This document shows positions 8,270 through 20,224 of a stretch of DNA of 64,000 bases, piece after piece. Positions within the stretch are counted from its first letter, which is position 1, and every line of letters begins with the position of its first letter. The notes under the pieces were generated by a model that saw only the letters and a list, made by a program, of their open reading frames with translations, had not been told where the DNA came from and ran no database searches. Both the position numbers and the translations under genes were made by a program. Source of the stretch: Methylocystis silviterrae (GTDB lineage: Bacteria; Pseudomonadota; Alphaproteobacteria; Rhizobiales; Beijerinckiaceae); the NCBI RefSeq assembly GCF_013350005.1, contig NZ_JABVWW010000001.1, positions 248,001 to 312,000 of the forward strand, in the 5' to 3' direction.

Positions 8270-8759
8270 CGGCCGCTTCATCGAGGACGCATGGCGCCGA
8301 CTTGCCGACGAGGAAGCGCTGCCGAAGACGGGCAAGTTCATCGTGTCATTGCCGCGACTCGAACATGCCGTGGAGGTCCTTGGGCCGACGGCTACGTTTG
8401 GCGTGATCGTTCCGAACACGACGGAACCGTCGGCGCTCATCGCAGCCTTGCCGCGGCTCGACCTCATCTCGATCACTTTCCCGGCTTTCGCTGACGGCCG
8501 CGGCTTCTCTTTGGCGCGCCTGTTGCGGCGGGCGGAGTTTAAAGGCGAGTTGCGCGCTAGCGGGCGTCTCGTCGCCGACCAGTATCCTCACGCGATCGGT
8601 TGCGGCTTTGATACGATCGAGATCCCCGACGACCTCGCCGATCGCCAGGACGAAGAACAGTGGCGCGCCGCGCTCAGCGCCTATTCAATGAGCTATCAGC
8701 GCGGCTACGCCGGGCGCGGCTCGATCCTCGAAGCGCGCCGAAAGGCGGTGCGTTCATGA
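8253..8759 (+). CDS. DUF934 family protein (sulfate assimilation accessory)
   Basis: 168 residues, starting at MALISDGRF inside the last 17 bases of cysI. The C-terminal half carries the DUF934 core: ITFPAFADGRGFSLARLLR, then LVADQYPHAIGCGFDTIEI and a YQRGY element. Proteins of this family sit between cysI and cysH throughout alpha- and betaproteobacteria and are called oxidoreductase probably involved in sulfite reduction, without direct proof. No cofactor motif is visible. ATGA overlap with cysH. Confidence 0.82.
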   Translation: MALISDGRFIEDAWRRLADEEALPKTGKFIVSLPRLEHAVEVLGPTATFGVIVPNTTEPSALIAALPRLDLISITFPAFADGRGFSLARLLRRAEFKGELRASGRLVADQYPHAIGCGFDTIEIPDDLADRQDEEQWRAALSAYSMSYQRGYAGRGSILEARRKAVRS

Positions 8760-9505
8760 AGCCTTCGATCCCCGAAACGCTGGCGCCGCGACTGGCGCCG
8801 CTTGATCTCGATCATCGTTTGCTGCTCGTGCGCGAGTTCATTCCCGGCCGGATCGTCTTCACCACGAGTTTCGGCGTCGAGGATCAGCTCATCGCGCATT
8901 CGATCTTCACGCAGGGCCTCGATATCGACGTTGCGACGATCGACACCGGCCGGCTCTTTCCCGAAACCTATGAGCTGTGGGAGCGCACGGAAGCGCGCTA
9001 TGCGCGGCGTATTCGCTCGGTCTACCCGCAGGCCGCGCCGCTCGAAGCGCTCATCGAGGAGCAGGGGATCAACGGCTTTTATAAGTCCGTGGACGCGCGC
9101 AAGGCCTGCTGTCATGTTCGCAAGGTTGAACCGCTGTCGCGGCTGCTCGCGGGCGTTTCCGGCTGGGTGACGGGGCTTCGAGCGGACCAATCGCAGGCGC
9201 GCGCCGAGGCGCCGCTCATCGCCTTCGATGAGACGCACAGGGTGCTCAAGCTGAATCCGCTGGCAGATTACACGCGCGACGCGGTCGTCGCCGCGGTCGA
9301 GGAGTATTCGGTGCCGATCAACGATCTCCACGCCAAGGGGTTTCTATCGATCGGCTGCGCGCCATGCACGCGCGCGGTGCAGCCCGGCGAGGACGAACGC
9401 GCCGGACGCTGGTGGTGGGAAGAAGACAACAAGAAGGAATGCGGCCTTCATGTCGGCGAAGACGGCGTGTTGCGACGCGGCGCGCCGCAAGAGGCGAGCC
9501 TATGA
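8756..9505 (+). CDS. cysH: Adenylylsulfate (APS) reductase, 4Fe-4S type
   Basis: 249 residues of the PAPS/APS reductase family. N-terminal substrate-binding elements include [10 protein letters not shown] and [11 protein letters not shown]. The Fe-S ligands diagnostic of APS (not PAPS) reductases are present: adjacent C118-C119 ([10 protein letters not shown]) and C201-x2-C204 (CAPCTRAV). C229 in KECGLH is the expected catalytic Cys. It therefore should reduce adenylylsulfate to sulfite and AMP using thioredoxin or glutathione. This agrees with the absence of an APS kinase domain on the downstream CysN. The start overlaps the DUF934 stop and the stop overlaps cysD. Confidence 0.92.
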   Translation: MKPSIPETLAPRLAPLDLDHRLLLVREFIPGRIVFTTSFGVEDQLIAHSIFTQGLDIDVATIDTGRLFPETYELWERTEARYARRIRSVYPQAAPLEALIEEQGINGFYKSVDARKACCHVRKVEPLSRLLAGVSGWVTGLRADQSQARAEAPLIAFDETHRVLKLNPLADYTRDAVVAAVEEYSVPINDLHAKGFLSIGCAPCTRAVQPGEDERAGRWWWEEDNKKECGLHVGEDGVLRRGAPQEASL

Positions 9506-10419
9506 CGGCGCTTGCGACACGTCCGCTCGGCCATCTCGATCGCCTCGAGGCCGAGAGCATCCACATCATGCGCGAGACCGTCGCCGAGTGCGAACGGCCG
9601 GTGATGCTCTATTCGATCGGCAAGGATTCGGCGGCGATGCTGCACGTCGCCATGAAGGCGTTTTATCCATCCAAGCCGCCGTTTCCGCTGCTCCATGTCA
9701 ATACGACCTGGAAATTTCGCGAGATGATCGAGTTTCGCGACCGTCGCATGAAAGAGCTTGGCCTCGAACTCATCGAATATATCAATCCCAGAGGGATTGA
9801 GATGAACATCAGCCCCTTCGTTCATGGCTCGAAGCTTCACACCGAGATCATGAAGACAGAGGCGCTGAAGCAGGCGCTGGATAAGTATAAATTCGACGCC
9901 GCTTTTGGCGGGGCGCGTCGCGACGAGGAAAAATCCCGCGCCAAGGAGCGCGTGCTGTCCTTTCGCACGGCGCAGCACCGCTGGGATCCGAAGAATCAGC
10001 GCCCGGAATTCTGGCGTCTCTACAATACGCGAAAGGCGCCGGGCGAGAGCCTGCGCGTTTTCCCGATGTCGAATTGGACCGAGGCGGACATCTGGGATTA
10101 CGTCGCGCGCGAGAACATCCCCGTTGTTCCGCTCTATTTCGCCAAGGAGCGGCCGGTCGTGCGCCGCGGCGGCACGCTCATCATGGTCGACGACGCGCGC
10201 ATGGAGCTCGCGCCCGGCGAATCCATCGAACATAAGATGGTGCGCTTTCGTACGCTCGGCTGCTATCCGTTGACCGGCGGCATCGAAAGCGATGCGGCCA
10301 GTCTCGAAGAGATCATTACGGAGATGCGCGAAAGCCGCTCCTCGGAGCGCCAAGGGCGCCTCATCGACCACGACGGCTCCAGCTCCATGGAGCAAAAAAA
10401 GCAGGAAGGATATTTCTAA
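9502..10419 (+). CDS. cysD: Sulfate adenylyltransferase small subunit
   Basis: 305 residues; the ATP-PPase subunit of heterodimeric ATP sulfurylase. The PP-loop motif [11 protein letters not shown] follows MLY, and [17 protein letters not shown] and [14 protein letters not shown] are near-invariant family blocks. It catalyses ATP + sulfate to APS + pyrophosphate together with CysN, which drives the reaction by GTP hydrolysis. The start overlaps the cysH stop, and cysN begins one base after its own stop, so equimolar synthesis is expected. Confidence 0.96.
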   Translation: MTALATRPLGHLDRLEAESIHIMRETVAECERPVMLYSIGKDSAAMLHVAMKAFYPSKPPFPLLHVNTTWKFREMIEFRDRRMKELGLELIEYINPRGIEMNISPFVHGSKLHTEIMKTEALKQALDKYKFDAAFGGARRDEEKSRAKERVLSFRTAQHRWDPKNQRPEFWRLYNTRKAPGESLRVFPMSNWTEADIWDYVARENIPVVPLYFAKERPVVRRGGTLIMVDDARMELAPGESIEHKMVRFRTLGCYPLTGGIESDAASLEEIITEMRESRSSERQGRLIDHDGSSSMEQKKQEGYF

Positions 10420-10420
10420 C

Positions 10421-12049
10421 ATGCACGGCGCCGTCGCTGCCGCATCGCCGCCGCGCGCGTCAGCGCGGTTGGTCGGCGAAAAGCCGCTCTTGCGATTCAT
10501 CACCTGCGGCTCGGTCGACGACGGCAAATCGACGCTGATCGGTCGTCTGCTGTACGACGCGGATCTTGCGCCCGACGACATTATCGCGGCGCTGGAAAGC
10601 GATTCGAAAAAGCATGGCACTCAGGGCGAAGAGCTGGATTTCGCCTTGCTCGTCGACGGGCTTGCAGCCGAGCGCGAACAGGGCATCACCATCGACGTCG
10701 CCTATCGCTATTTCGCGACCGACAGGCGCAAGTTCATCGTCGCCGACACGCCCGGCCACGAGCAATACACCCGCAACATGGCCGTCGGCGCCTCAACCGC
10801 GGAACTCGCCATTCTGCTTGTCGACGCGCGCAAGGGAATCCTGCCGCAAACGCGACGTCATAGCGTCATCACCTCGATGTTCGGCGTGCGCCATGTCGTC
10901 GTCGCCGTCAACAAGATGGATCTCGTCGGCTACAGCGAAGAGGTGTTCCGCAAGATCGAAGCGGATTTTCACGCCTTCGCCGACCATCTTCGTTTCGCGT
11001 CCATTTACGTCGCGCCGCTTGTCGCCAAGGATGGCGATAATCTTGTCCACCACAGCGCCAATATGCCTTGGCACGATGGGCCGCCGCTGCTTTCCTATCT
11101 TGAGGGCGTCGCGGTGGAGGACGCCACGCGGATCGCGCCCTTCCGCATGCCCGTGCAATGGGTGAGTCGCCCTAACCTCGACTTCCGTGGGTTCTCGGGC
11201 TTCATCAGCGGCGGCAATATTCAGCCGGGCGACATCGTGCGCGTTCTGCCCTCGGGGCGCGACACGCGCGTCGCCAGGATCGTGACCTTCGACGGCGATC
11301 TCGAGAGCGCCGTTTCCGGCCAGTCGGCGACCCTCACGCTCACCGAAGAGATAGATATTTCGCGCGGCGATCTCTTGTGTTCGCCGGTCTCGCCGGCGAA
11401 GACCGGGGATCGTCTCGATGCGAGGCTGTTGTGGCTGGTGCGCGAGCCTCTTGTCGTCGGCAAGAGCTATCTCTTGAAGCTCGGGACGAAGACTGCGCCG
11501 GCCGCCGTGACCGCGGTCGATGCGCGCATCGACATCGAAACCGGCCTGCCGCAGCCGCTCCCTGAAGGGTCGACGCTCGCCTTCAACGAGATCGGCGGCG
11601 CGCGCCTTTCGCTCGAGACCGTGATCGCCTGCGATCCCTATGGCGAGAACCGCGAGACCGGCGGATTCATTCTCATCGATCGCATCACCAATGAAACGGT
11701 CGCGGTCGGCATGGTCAAAGCCGTCGCCGCATCGAATGGCCGTGTCGCGCCGCCGCTGACGGAGCTCAGCTACGCCTCCATGGAAGGACTGCCGCTGGCG
11801 CGGGAGTCGTTTCGACCGACCCCGACGCGCAGCCTGGTGAAGGCGCTCTCCTGGCTCCTGCCGGCGAGCATTTCGACGTTCCTGATCGTTTACGCCTTCG
11901 TCCAGAGCGCCGCACTCGCCGCCGAAATCACCGGCGTTGAAATGATCGCGATCTTCGCGCTCTATTATCTTCACGAGCGGTTTTGGTTGCGATTAAGCTT
12001 CGGGCTGGGGACCGAAGACGCGCCGGACCGAGATGACCCCAGCCTGTAA
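10421..12049 (+). CDS. cysN: Sulfate adenylyltransferase GTPase subunit fused to a DUF2061 membrane domain
   Basis: 542 residues. Residues ~20-460 are the EF-Tu-like GTPase subunit CysN: G1 GSVDDGKST, G3 DTPGHEQYTRNM and G4 NKMDLV, followed by beta-barrel domains. From about residue 470 (RSLVKALSW) to the end the protein matches DUF2061: two hydrophobic helices, a GVEMI segment between them, and a terminal ALYYLHERFW signature. Many alphaproteobacteria carry an APS kinase (CysC) domain here; it is absent. The tail would tether ATP sulfurylase to the inner membrane (inference). Last gene of the operon, followed by a palindromic repeat. Confidence 0.93.
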   Translation: MHGAVAAASPPRASARLVGEKPLLRFITCGSVDDGKSTLIGRLLYDADLAPDDIIAALESDSKKHGTQGEELDFALLVDGLAAEREQGITIDVAYRYFATDRRKFIVADTPGHEQYTRNMAVGASTAELAILLVDARKGILPQTRRHSVITSMFGVRHVVVAVNKMDLVGYSEEVFRKIEADFHAFADHLRFASIYVAPLVAKDGDNLVHHSANMPWHDGPPLLSYLEGVAVEDATRIAPFRMPVQWVSRPNLDFRGFSGFISGGNIQPGDIVRVLPSGRDTRVARIVTFDGDLESAVSGQSATLTLTEEIDISRGDLLCSPVSPAKTGDRLDARLLWLVREPLVVGKSYLLKLGTKTAPAAVTAVDARIDIETGLPQPLPEGSTLAFNEIGGARLSLETVIACDPYGENRETGGFILIDRITNETVAVGMVKAVAASNGRVAPPLTELSYASMEGLPLARESFRPTPTRSLVKALSWLLPASISTFLIVYAFVQSAALAAEITGVEMIAIFALYYLHERFWLRLSFGLGTEDAPDRDDPSL

Positions 12050-12075
12050 TAAGAAATTCGTTCGAACTGCTCGGG

Positions 12076-12185
12076 TGTCATTCCCGACGCGCGCAACGCG
12101 CGCGATCGGGAATCCAGAGCGACACCCAATATCCTTGTTGTGGCTCTAGATTCCCGGTCAGGCCTTCGGCCTGCCGGGAATGACA
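12076..12185. repeat. ~110-bp bipartite palindromic element, copy 1
   Basis: It is bounded by the inverted ends TGTCATTCCCG and CGGGAATGACA. Each half is itself a hairpin: the left half closes with TCGGGAATCCAGA, and the right half runs from AGATTCCCGG through the stem AGGCCTTCGGCCT. The same architecture and most of the sequence recur at 26299-26407. It lies between the convergent cysN and polA stops and could act as a bidirectional terminator. It is a dispersed intergenic repeat, not an IS. Confidence 0.8.
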
Positions 12186-12218
12186 CGGCCCGAGCGAACG
12201 GATCAGCCGGACGCGCCG

Positions 12219-15212
12219 TCAGTGGGCTTCGTCCCAATTGGCGGCGGCGCGCGCATCGACTTTCAGCGGCACGGCGAGATGGACGGCGGGCGTGGGCGCC
12301 TGCTCCATGACGCGGCGCGCGAGTTCGATCGTCGCCTCCGCTTCTTCGTTCGGCGCTTCGAAGACAAGCTCGTCATGCACCTGCAGAAGCATCTTCGCCG
12401 AGAGTCCCTCGCGTGCGAGCGCGTCATCCATCCGTATCATGGCGCGTCTGATGATGTCCGCGGCCGCGCCCTGGATCGGCGCGTTGATCGCCGCGCGCTC
12501 ATAGAAGGCGCGGTCTGACGCATTCGCCGATGAGATGCCGGGGAAGTGGTAGATTCGGCCGAAAATCGTCGAGACTTCGCCCTTCTCGCGCACCGTCTTG
12601 CGCGTTGAATCCATATAGTCCCGAATGCCGGGAAAGCGTTCGAAATAGCGTTTGATGTAGGCGCTCGCCTCTTCGCGCGGAATGCTCAGCTGATTGGCGA
12701 GGCCGAAGGCGGAAATGCCGTAGATGATGCCGAAATTGATCGCCTTGGCGCGGCGGCGCGTTTCGGGCGGCATGTCCTTGATGGGCACATTGAACATCTC
12801 GCTCGCCGTCATCGCGTGAATGTCGAGATTTTCGGCGAAGGCGCGTCTGAGCTGAGGAATGTCGGCGATATGTGCGAGCAGCCGCAACTCGATCTGCGAG
12901 TAATCCGCCGAGATCAGCACATGGCCGGGCGCCGAGACAAAGGCCTTGCGAATTTTGCGGCCGGCCTCATTGCGCACGGGAATGTTCTGCAAATTGGGCT
13001 CGGATGAAGAGAGCCGTCCCGTCGTCGTGGCGGCGAGCGCATAGCTCGTGTGCACGCGACCAGTCTCGGCGTTGATATAGCCGGGCAGGGCGTCGGCGTA
13101 GGTGCTCTTGAGCTTGGAGAGCTGTCGCCAATCGAGAATGCGGCGCGAAAAATCATTGCCGGCGACGGCGAGGTCTTCGAGAACGCTTGCGGACGTCGAC
13201 CAGGCGCCGGTCGCGGTTTTCTTCGCGCCCGGCAGCCCCATCTTGCCGAAAAGTATGTCGCCCAACTGCTTGGGCGAGCCAAGGTTGAAACTCTCGCCGG
13301 CGAGTTCGAAGATCTCGGCTTCCAGCCGCGCCATGTCCTGCGCAAATTCGCCGGAGAGCCGCGACAGGGTCGCGCGCTCGACCATGACGCCCCTTCGCTC
13401 CATGCGCGCGAGCGTCGCGACCATCGGCCGCTCCAAGGTCTCGTAGACCGTGGTCATGCGCTCGGCCAAGAGCCGCGGCTTCAGCACGCGCCAAAGGCGC
13501 AGGGAAATGTCCGCCCGTTCCGCGGCGTATTCCGTCGCCGCCGTGAGCGCAGCGCGGGCAAAGCCGAGAAAATTGCGGCCAGCGCCGGCGACGGAGGCGA
13601 AGGTCAGAGCGTCATGGCCGCAATAATTGCGCGCCAGCTCTTCGAGACGATGATCGCCACGTCCCGAGTCCAGCGCGTAGGACATGAGCATCGCGTCGTC
13701 GATCGGCGCGACGTCGATTCCGTAGCGCGAAAGAACCAGCAGACCATGCTTCATATTATGCGCGATCTTGAGGATCGAGGCGTCCTCAAACAACGGCTCT
13801 AATCGCGCGAGAGCCGCGTCGAGCGGGATCTGTCCTTCGACCAAAGCGGCGCCGGAAAAAAGGTCAGCCGAGTCGCCAGTGCGATGCTGGAGCGGGACAT
13901 AGCAGGCGCGTCCCGGCGCGGTCGCTAAGGAGACGCCGATGAGTTCGCAACGCATCGGGTCCGGCAAGGTCGTTTCGACATTGATCGCGACGAGTCCTGC
14001 GCCAACGGCTTCCGTGATCCAATCATCCAGACGCTCGGCCGAGCTGACCGTCTCATAAGCAGAGCGGTCGATCTTGACCGCTTTTGCTTCAATGAGACGC
14101 GCGGCGACGAGGCTCGCGGGAGTGAGGGCGTCGCTCGTCGCTTTCTCGATGCCTCTCGGCGCTTCAGAAGCGGGCGGCGCGATCTCGGACAATTCGCCGT
14201 TGCGCCCGCGCCAGCCGGCGGCGCCCAGAAATCGGGGATCGGGCTCAACGTCCTGCGCATGGACCCCATACATCTCGGCGACGCGGCGGGTGATCGTCGT
14301 GAACTCCATCGCCTGTAGAAAAGCGATAAGCTTCGTCGCGTCAGGTTGATGAAGACCAAGCTCTTCGAGCGGCGTTTCGAGAGGCGCATCGCGCACGAGT
14401 TCGCACAGCTTCTTCGAAAGAAGGATGCGTGCGACCGCGTCCGGCTCGGTCAGCGCCTCGCGTCGCTTCGGCTGCTTGATGCCCGACGCTTGGGCGAGCA
14501 GCGTTTCGAGATCGCCATATTCGTTGATGAGCTGAGCAGCAGTCTTGACGCCGATGCCTTTTGCGCCCGGCACATTGTCAGTGGAATCGCCCGCGAGCGC
14601 CTGCACGTCGACGACCTTCTCCGGCGGAACGCCGAAATAGTCGACGACCTCGGCTTCGCCGATGAGGCGTTCTTCGCGCGCGCCTTTCGTTCCCGCCGTC
14701 CCCGAGGCGGGGTCGTACATTCTGACGCCGGGACCGACGAGCTGCATCAGATCCTTGTCGGCCGAGACGATCAGCACGTCCGCGCCCTTGGCCTGCGCCT
14801 GCGTCGCATAGGTGGCGATGAGATCGTCGGCCTCGTAGACGTCCTGTTCAATCGGGGTGAGGCCGAAAGCGCGCACGACGGCGCGCATCAGCGGGAACTG
14901 CGGAATGAGATCGTCCGGCGGCTCGGTGCGGTGCGCCTTGTAGTCGGGATAAAGGTCTTTTCGGAAGGAGTGCTCGCTCTTGTCGAAGATGATGGCGAGA
15001 TGCGTGGGCTTTACGCCGGCCGCGCCTTCGCGCACGAACTGCAACAGCTTCGTGCAGAACAGCCGCACGGCGCCGGTCGGCAGCCGGTCGGAGCGATAGT
15101 TATATTTCGCATCCTGTCGGATCGACTGGAAATAGGCGCGAAAGACGAAGGAGGAGCCGTCAACGAGGAAGATGTGGCTCCCGGGGCCGACGGGCTTATG
15201 CGTGAGGGTCAT
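12219..15212 (-). CDS. polA: DNA polymerase I
   Basis: 997 residues. The N-terminal 5' nuclease/flap domain (residues ~12-300) has intact acidic motifs (VDGSSFVFRAYF, EADDLIATYA, SADKDLMQL, GDSTDNVPG). The middle holds the 3'-5' exonuclease fold. The C-terminal polymerase domain has motif A (ADYSQIELRLLAHI), motif B (RRRAKAINFGIIYG) and motif C (QVHDELVFE). In the exonuclease domain the catalytic acids corresponding to E. coli D355, D424 and D501 appear as N411, G490 and R566; only E413 (E357) and Y562 (Y497) remain. Proofreading is therefore probably lost, while strand-displacement repair and Okazaki maturation should be intact. Convergent with cysN. Confidence 0.96.
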   Translation of the reverse strand: MTLTHKPVGPGSHIFLVDGSSFVFRAYFQSIRQDAKYNYRSDRLPTGAVRLFCTKLLQFVREGAAGVKPTHLAIIFDKSEHSFRKDLYPDYKAHRTEPPDDLIPQFPLMRAVVRAFGLTPIEQDVYEADDLIATYATQAQAKGADVLIVSADKDLMQLVGPGVRMYDPASGTAGTKGAREERLIGEAEVVDYFGVPPEKVVDVQALAGDSTDNVPGAKGIGVKTAAQLINEYGDLETLLAQASGIKQPKRREALTEPDAVARILLSKKLCELVRDAPLETPLEELGLHQPDATKLIAFLQAMEFTTITRRVAEMYGVHAQDVEPDPRFLGAAGWRGRNGELSEIAPPASEAPRGIEKATSDALTPASLVAARLIEAKAVKIDRSAYETVSSAERLDDWITEAVGAGLVAINVETTLPDPMRCELIGVSLATAPGRACYVPLQHRTGDSADLFSGAALVEGQIPLDAALARLEPLFEDASILKIAHNMKHGLLVLSRYGIDVAPIDDAMLMSYALDSGRGDHRLEELARNYCGHDALTFASVAGAGRNFLGFARAALTAATEYAAERADISLRLWRVLKPRLLAERMTTVYETLERPMVATLARMERRGVMVERATLSRLSGEFAQDMARLEAEIFELAGESFNLGSPKQLGDILFGKMGLPGAKKTATGAWSTSASVLEDLAVAGNDFSRRILDWRQLSKLKSTYADALPGYINAETGRVHTSYALAATTTGRLSSSEPNLQNIPVRNEAGRKIRKAFVSAPGHVLISADYSQIELRLLAHIADIPQLRRAFAENLDIHAMTASEMFNVPIKDMPPETRRRAKAINFGIIYGISAFGLANQLSIPREEASAYIKRYFERFPGIRDYMDSTRKTVREKGEVSTIFGRIYHFPGISSANASDRAFYERAAINAPIQGAAADIIRRAMIRMDDALAREGLSAKMLLQVHDELVFEAPNEEAEATIELARRVMEQAPTPAVHLAVPLKVDARAAANWDEAH

Positions 15213-15305
15213 GCGCCTATCTTAGCGGCGCGCGCGCGCCGCGTCATGACGCCCGCGCCTGAAACCGCCGTTTGACCCTCGCCGGCGCCAAGCCTAGAAG
15301 GTCGC

Positions 15306-16388
15306 ATGTCCCACAACAGTTTCGGCCATCTTTTCCGCGTCACCACCTTCGGCGAGAGCCACGGGCCGGCGCTCGGCGCGATCGTTGACGGATGTCCGCC
15401 GAACATCCCGCTCGAAGCGCAGGAGATCCAGGGCTTTCTGGACAAGCGCAAGCCCGGACAGTCGCGCTTCACCACGCAGCGGCGGGAGGCCGATGAGGTA
15501 AAGATTCTTTCGGGCGTTTTTGCCGACCGCGATGGCCGACAGGTGACGACCGGAACGCCGATTGCGCTGCTGATCGAAAATACCGACCAGCGCTCCAAGG
15601 ACTATGGAGAGATCGCCGACAAATATCGACCCGGCCACGCCGATTACGTCTATGACGCGAAATATGGCGTCCGGGATTATCGCGGCGGCGGGCGCTCCTC
15701 GGCGCGGGAAACCGCGGCGCGAGTCGCCGCCGGGGCTGTCGCGCGCAAGGTTATCGCCGGCGTGACGATTCGTGGCGCGCTGGTGCAGGTTGGCCCGCAT
15801 AAAATTGATCGCGCGCATTTCGATTGGGCGGAGGTCGAGCGCAATCCGCTTTTCTGTCCGGACGCCCGCGCGGCGGAACTATGGGCTGATTATCTCGATG
15901 GCGTGCGCAAGAATGGATCGTCCGTGGGCGCGGTGATCGAGATCGTCGCCGAGGGCGTTCCGGTCGGCTGGGGCGCGCCGGTTTACGGCAAGCTCGACGC
16001 CGATCTGACCGCGGCGATGATGTCGATCAATGCGGTGAAGGGCGTCGAGATCGGCGCGGGCTTCGCCGCCGCCGAGCTGACCGGCGAAGGCAACGCCGAC
16101 GAGATGCGCGCCGGACAAAACGGACCGGAGTTTTTGTCGAACAACGCTGGCGGCGTGCTCGGCGGCATTTCGACAGGCCAGCCCATCGTCGTGCGCTTTG
16201 CAGTGAAGCCGACGTCGTCCATTCTGACGCCGCGCCGCACGATCGATCGCTTTGGCAAAGAGACTGAGATCGTCACCAAGGGCCGTCACGATCCCTGCGT
16301 CGGCATTCGCGCCGTTCCGGTGGGCGAAGCGATGATGGCTTGCGTGCTCGCCGATCATTTCCTGCGCCATCGCGGGCAGGTGGGGTGA
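15306..16388 (+). CDS. aroC: Chorismate synthase
   Basis: 360 residues, full length. It begins [20 protein letters not shown] and contains [29 protein letters not shown]-like and [19 protein letters not shown] blocks, plus the later [18 protein letters not shown] and [21 protein letters not shown]-dependent conversion of 5-enolpyruvylshikimate-3-phosphate to chorismate is the last common step to the aromatic amino acids. It is divergent from polA with a short intergenic gap and is monocistronic here. Confidence 0.97.
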   Translation: MSHNSFGHLFRVTTFGESHGPALGAIVDGCPPNIPLEAQEIQGFLDKRKPGQSRFTTQRREADEVKILSGVFADRDGRQVTTGTPIALLIENTDQRSKDYGEIADKYRPGHADYVYDAKYGVRDYRGGGRSSARETAARVAAGAVARKVIAGVTIRGALVQVGPHKIDRAHFDWAEVERNPLFCPDARAAELWADYLDGVRKNGSSVGAVIEIVAEGVPVGWGAPVYGKLDADLTAAMMSINAVKGVEIGAGFAAAELTGEGNADEMRAGQNGPEFLSNNAGGVLGGISTGQPIVVRFAVKPTSSILTPRRTIDRFGKETEIVTKGRHDPCVGIRAVPVGEAMMACVLADHFLRHRGQVG

Positions 16389-16430
16389 GGGCCGCGTCGC
16401 GGGGCTGATCGCGAGTTGTCGCGACTCGAG

Positions 16431-19301
<2,871 letters not shown>

Positions 19302-19642
19302 AACGCGTCACCCGATAGAACTATGGTCGCGCCTCCGACTCGGCGAGTCTGCTCGGCGGAACATCATGTCAATCCGGAAGGCCGATCGAAGGTCGCGCGC
19401 CCCCGCACAGCGACGGCAAAGCTGGAAGGCTAATTCGAGAAGTATGTTTCACTGTTCCGGAGTCCGACCAAATCGGATCAAGCGCAAGCGATTGGAACCA
19501 AGCGCCAAGCGGCGTCGCGCATTCGCTTTGTCTTGCATCAAAATCGACGCGTCGCTTCGTCGCACAGCGGTTTTTCGTCACCTCGCTTGACCGCACGCAA
19601 GATTGAAACCTAAGGTCGGTGCTTGGAACCCGAGAGGCGGCG
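19302..19642. other. Intergenic region, no supported gene
   Basis: 341 bases between the divergent three-domain ligase and the secreted DUF2946-like protein. Small ORFs on both strands lack coding character and recognisable family features. The region presumably holds promoters for both flanking genes, but I see no convincing element. Confidence 0.5.
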
Positions 19643-20026
19643 GTGGATCCAATCTTCCAGCGGACAAGTCAGCGTGCGCGCATTTTTGCGGCGCTCGTCG
19701 CCTTCCTTATGCTCGTGCAGACCACGAGCGCGGGCGCGGGCGCCGTTGCGCTGGGAGAAGGCGTCGCTTTCGGAACAATCTGCGCGCCGCAGGATGCGGG
19801 GAACGGCGAGCCGCCGCTTTTCCCGAATGAACGCCACCGCCATGGATTCTGTTGCGTTCTTCACAATGGCGCGTTGGACGCGCCTCCTTCCAAGCCAGTT
19901 GTTTCGATCGCTCTAATTTTTCCAGCTGAGGCTCGTTCGTGTCCGCTGGAGAGGTCCAGTCAGGCGCCGCGCATCGAGCCACGGCGCGCGCCACAATCGC
20001 CACGAGCTCCTCCCCGACAGGGCTGA
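19643..20026 (+). CDS. Small secreted Cys-containing protein, DUF2946-like
   Basis: 127 residues. I chose the GTG start because GAGAGG lies five bases upstream. A hydrophobic N-terminal helix (IFAALVAFLMLVQ) ends in small residues, consistent with export. The mature part has the scattered pattern GTICAPQ, HRHGFCCVLHNG and ARSCPLE, resembling DUF2946 proteins that occur beside copper genes in proteobacteria. The C-terminus is Pro/Arg-rich. It lies ~200 bases upstream of the orphan pmoC on the same strand, so a copper-related periplasmic role is a reasonable inference. The family assignment rests on pattern only. Confidence 0.5.
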   Translation: MDPIFQRTSQRARIFAALVAFLMLVQTTSAGAGAVALGEGVAFGTICAPQDAGNGEPPLFPNERHRHGFCCVLHNGALDAPPSKPVVSIALIFPAEARSCPLERSSQAPRIEPRRAPQSPRAPPRQG

Positions 20027-20180
20027 AGTTTTCTCGCGCTGAGATTCAACGCAGCCGCCATCATTACGATGGTGATGCGGCGAGAGCGCGTTCGCGAAAA
20101 ATCTTTCAAACGGATCCTGTCGCCACGGCTGCGAGAGCAGACGCAGCGACTGCCGAGCGCGCGCGCATCAAACCATTCCA

Positions 20181-20198
20181 TGGGGCTTTCATGCCCCA
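20181..20198 (+). promoter_or_regulatory. Stem-loop in the pmoC 5' untranslated region
   Basis: TGGGGC and GCCCCA pair around a six-base loop (TTTCAT), ending about 13 bases before the pmoC Shine-Dalgarno TTGGAG. It could affect message stability or ribosome access. No protein-binding role can be read from sequence. Confidence 0.35.
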
Positions 20199-20224
20199 CA
20201 TAACCAGAATTTTGGAGATGACTT

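Noticed and set aside
6740-8476. 578-codon ORF on the minus strand
   Set aside because: Antisense shadow of cysI and DUF934 created by high GC; no family blocks, and the plus strand carries clear enzymes.
19369-19596. 75-codon minus-strand ORF upstream of the three-domain ligase
   Set aside because: No family features or ribosome site; treated as non-coding.
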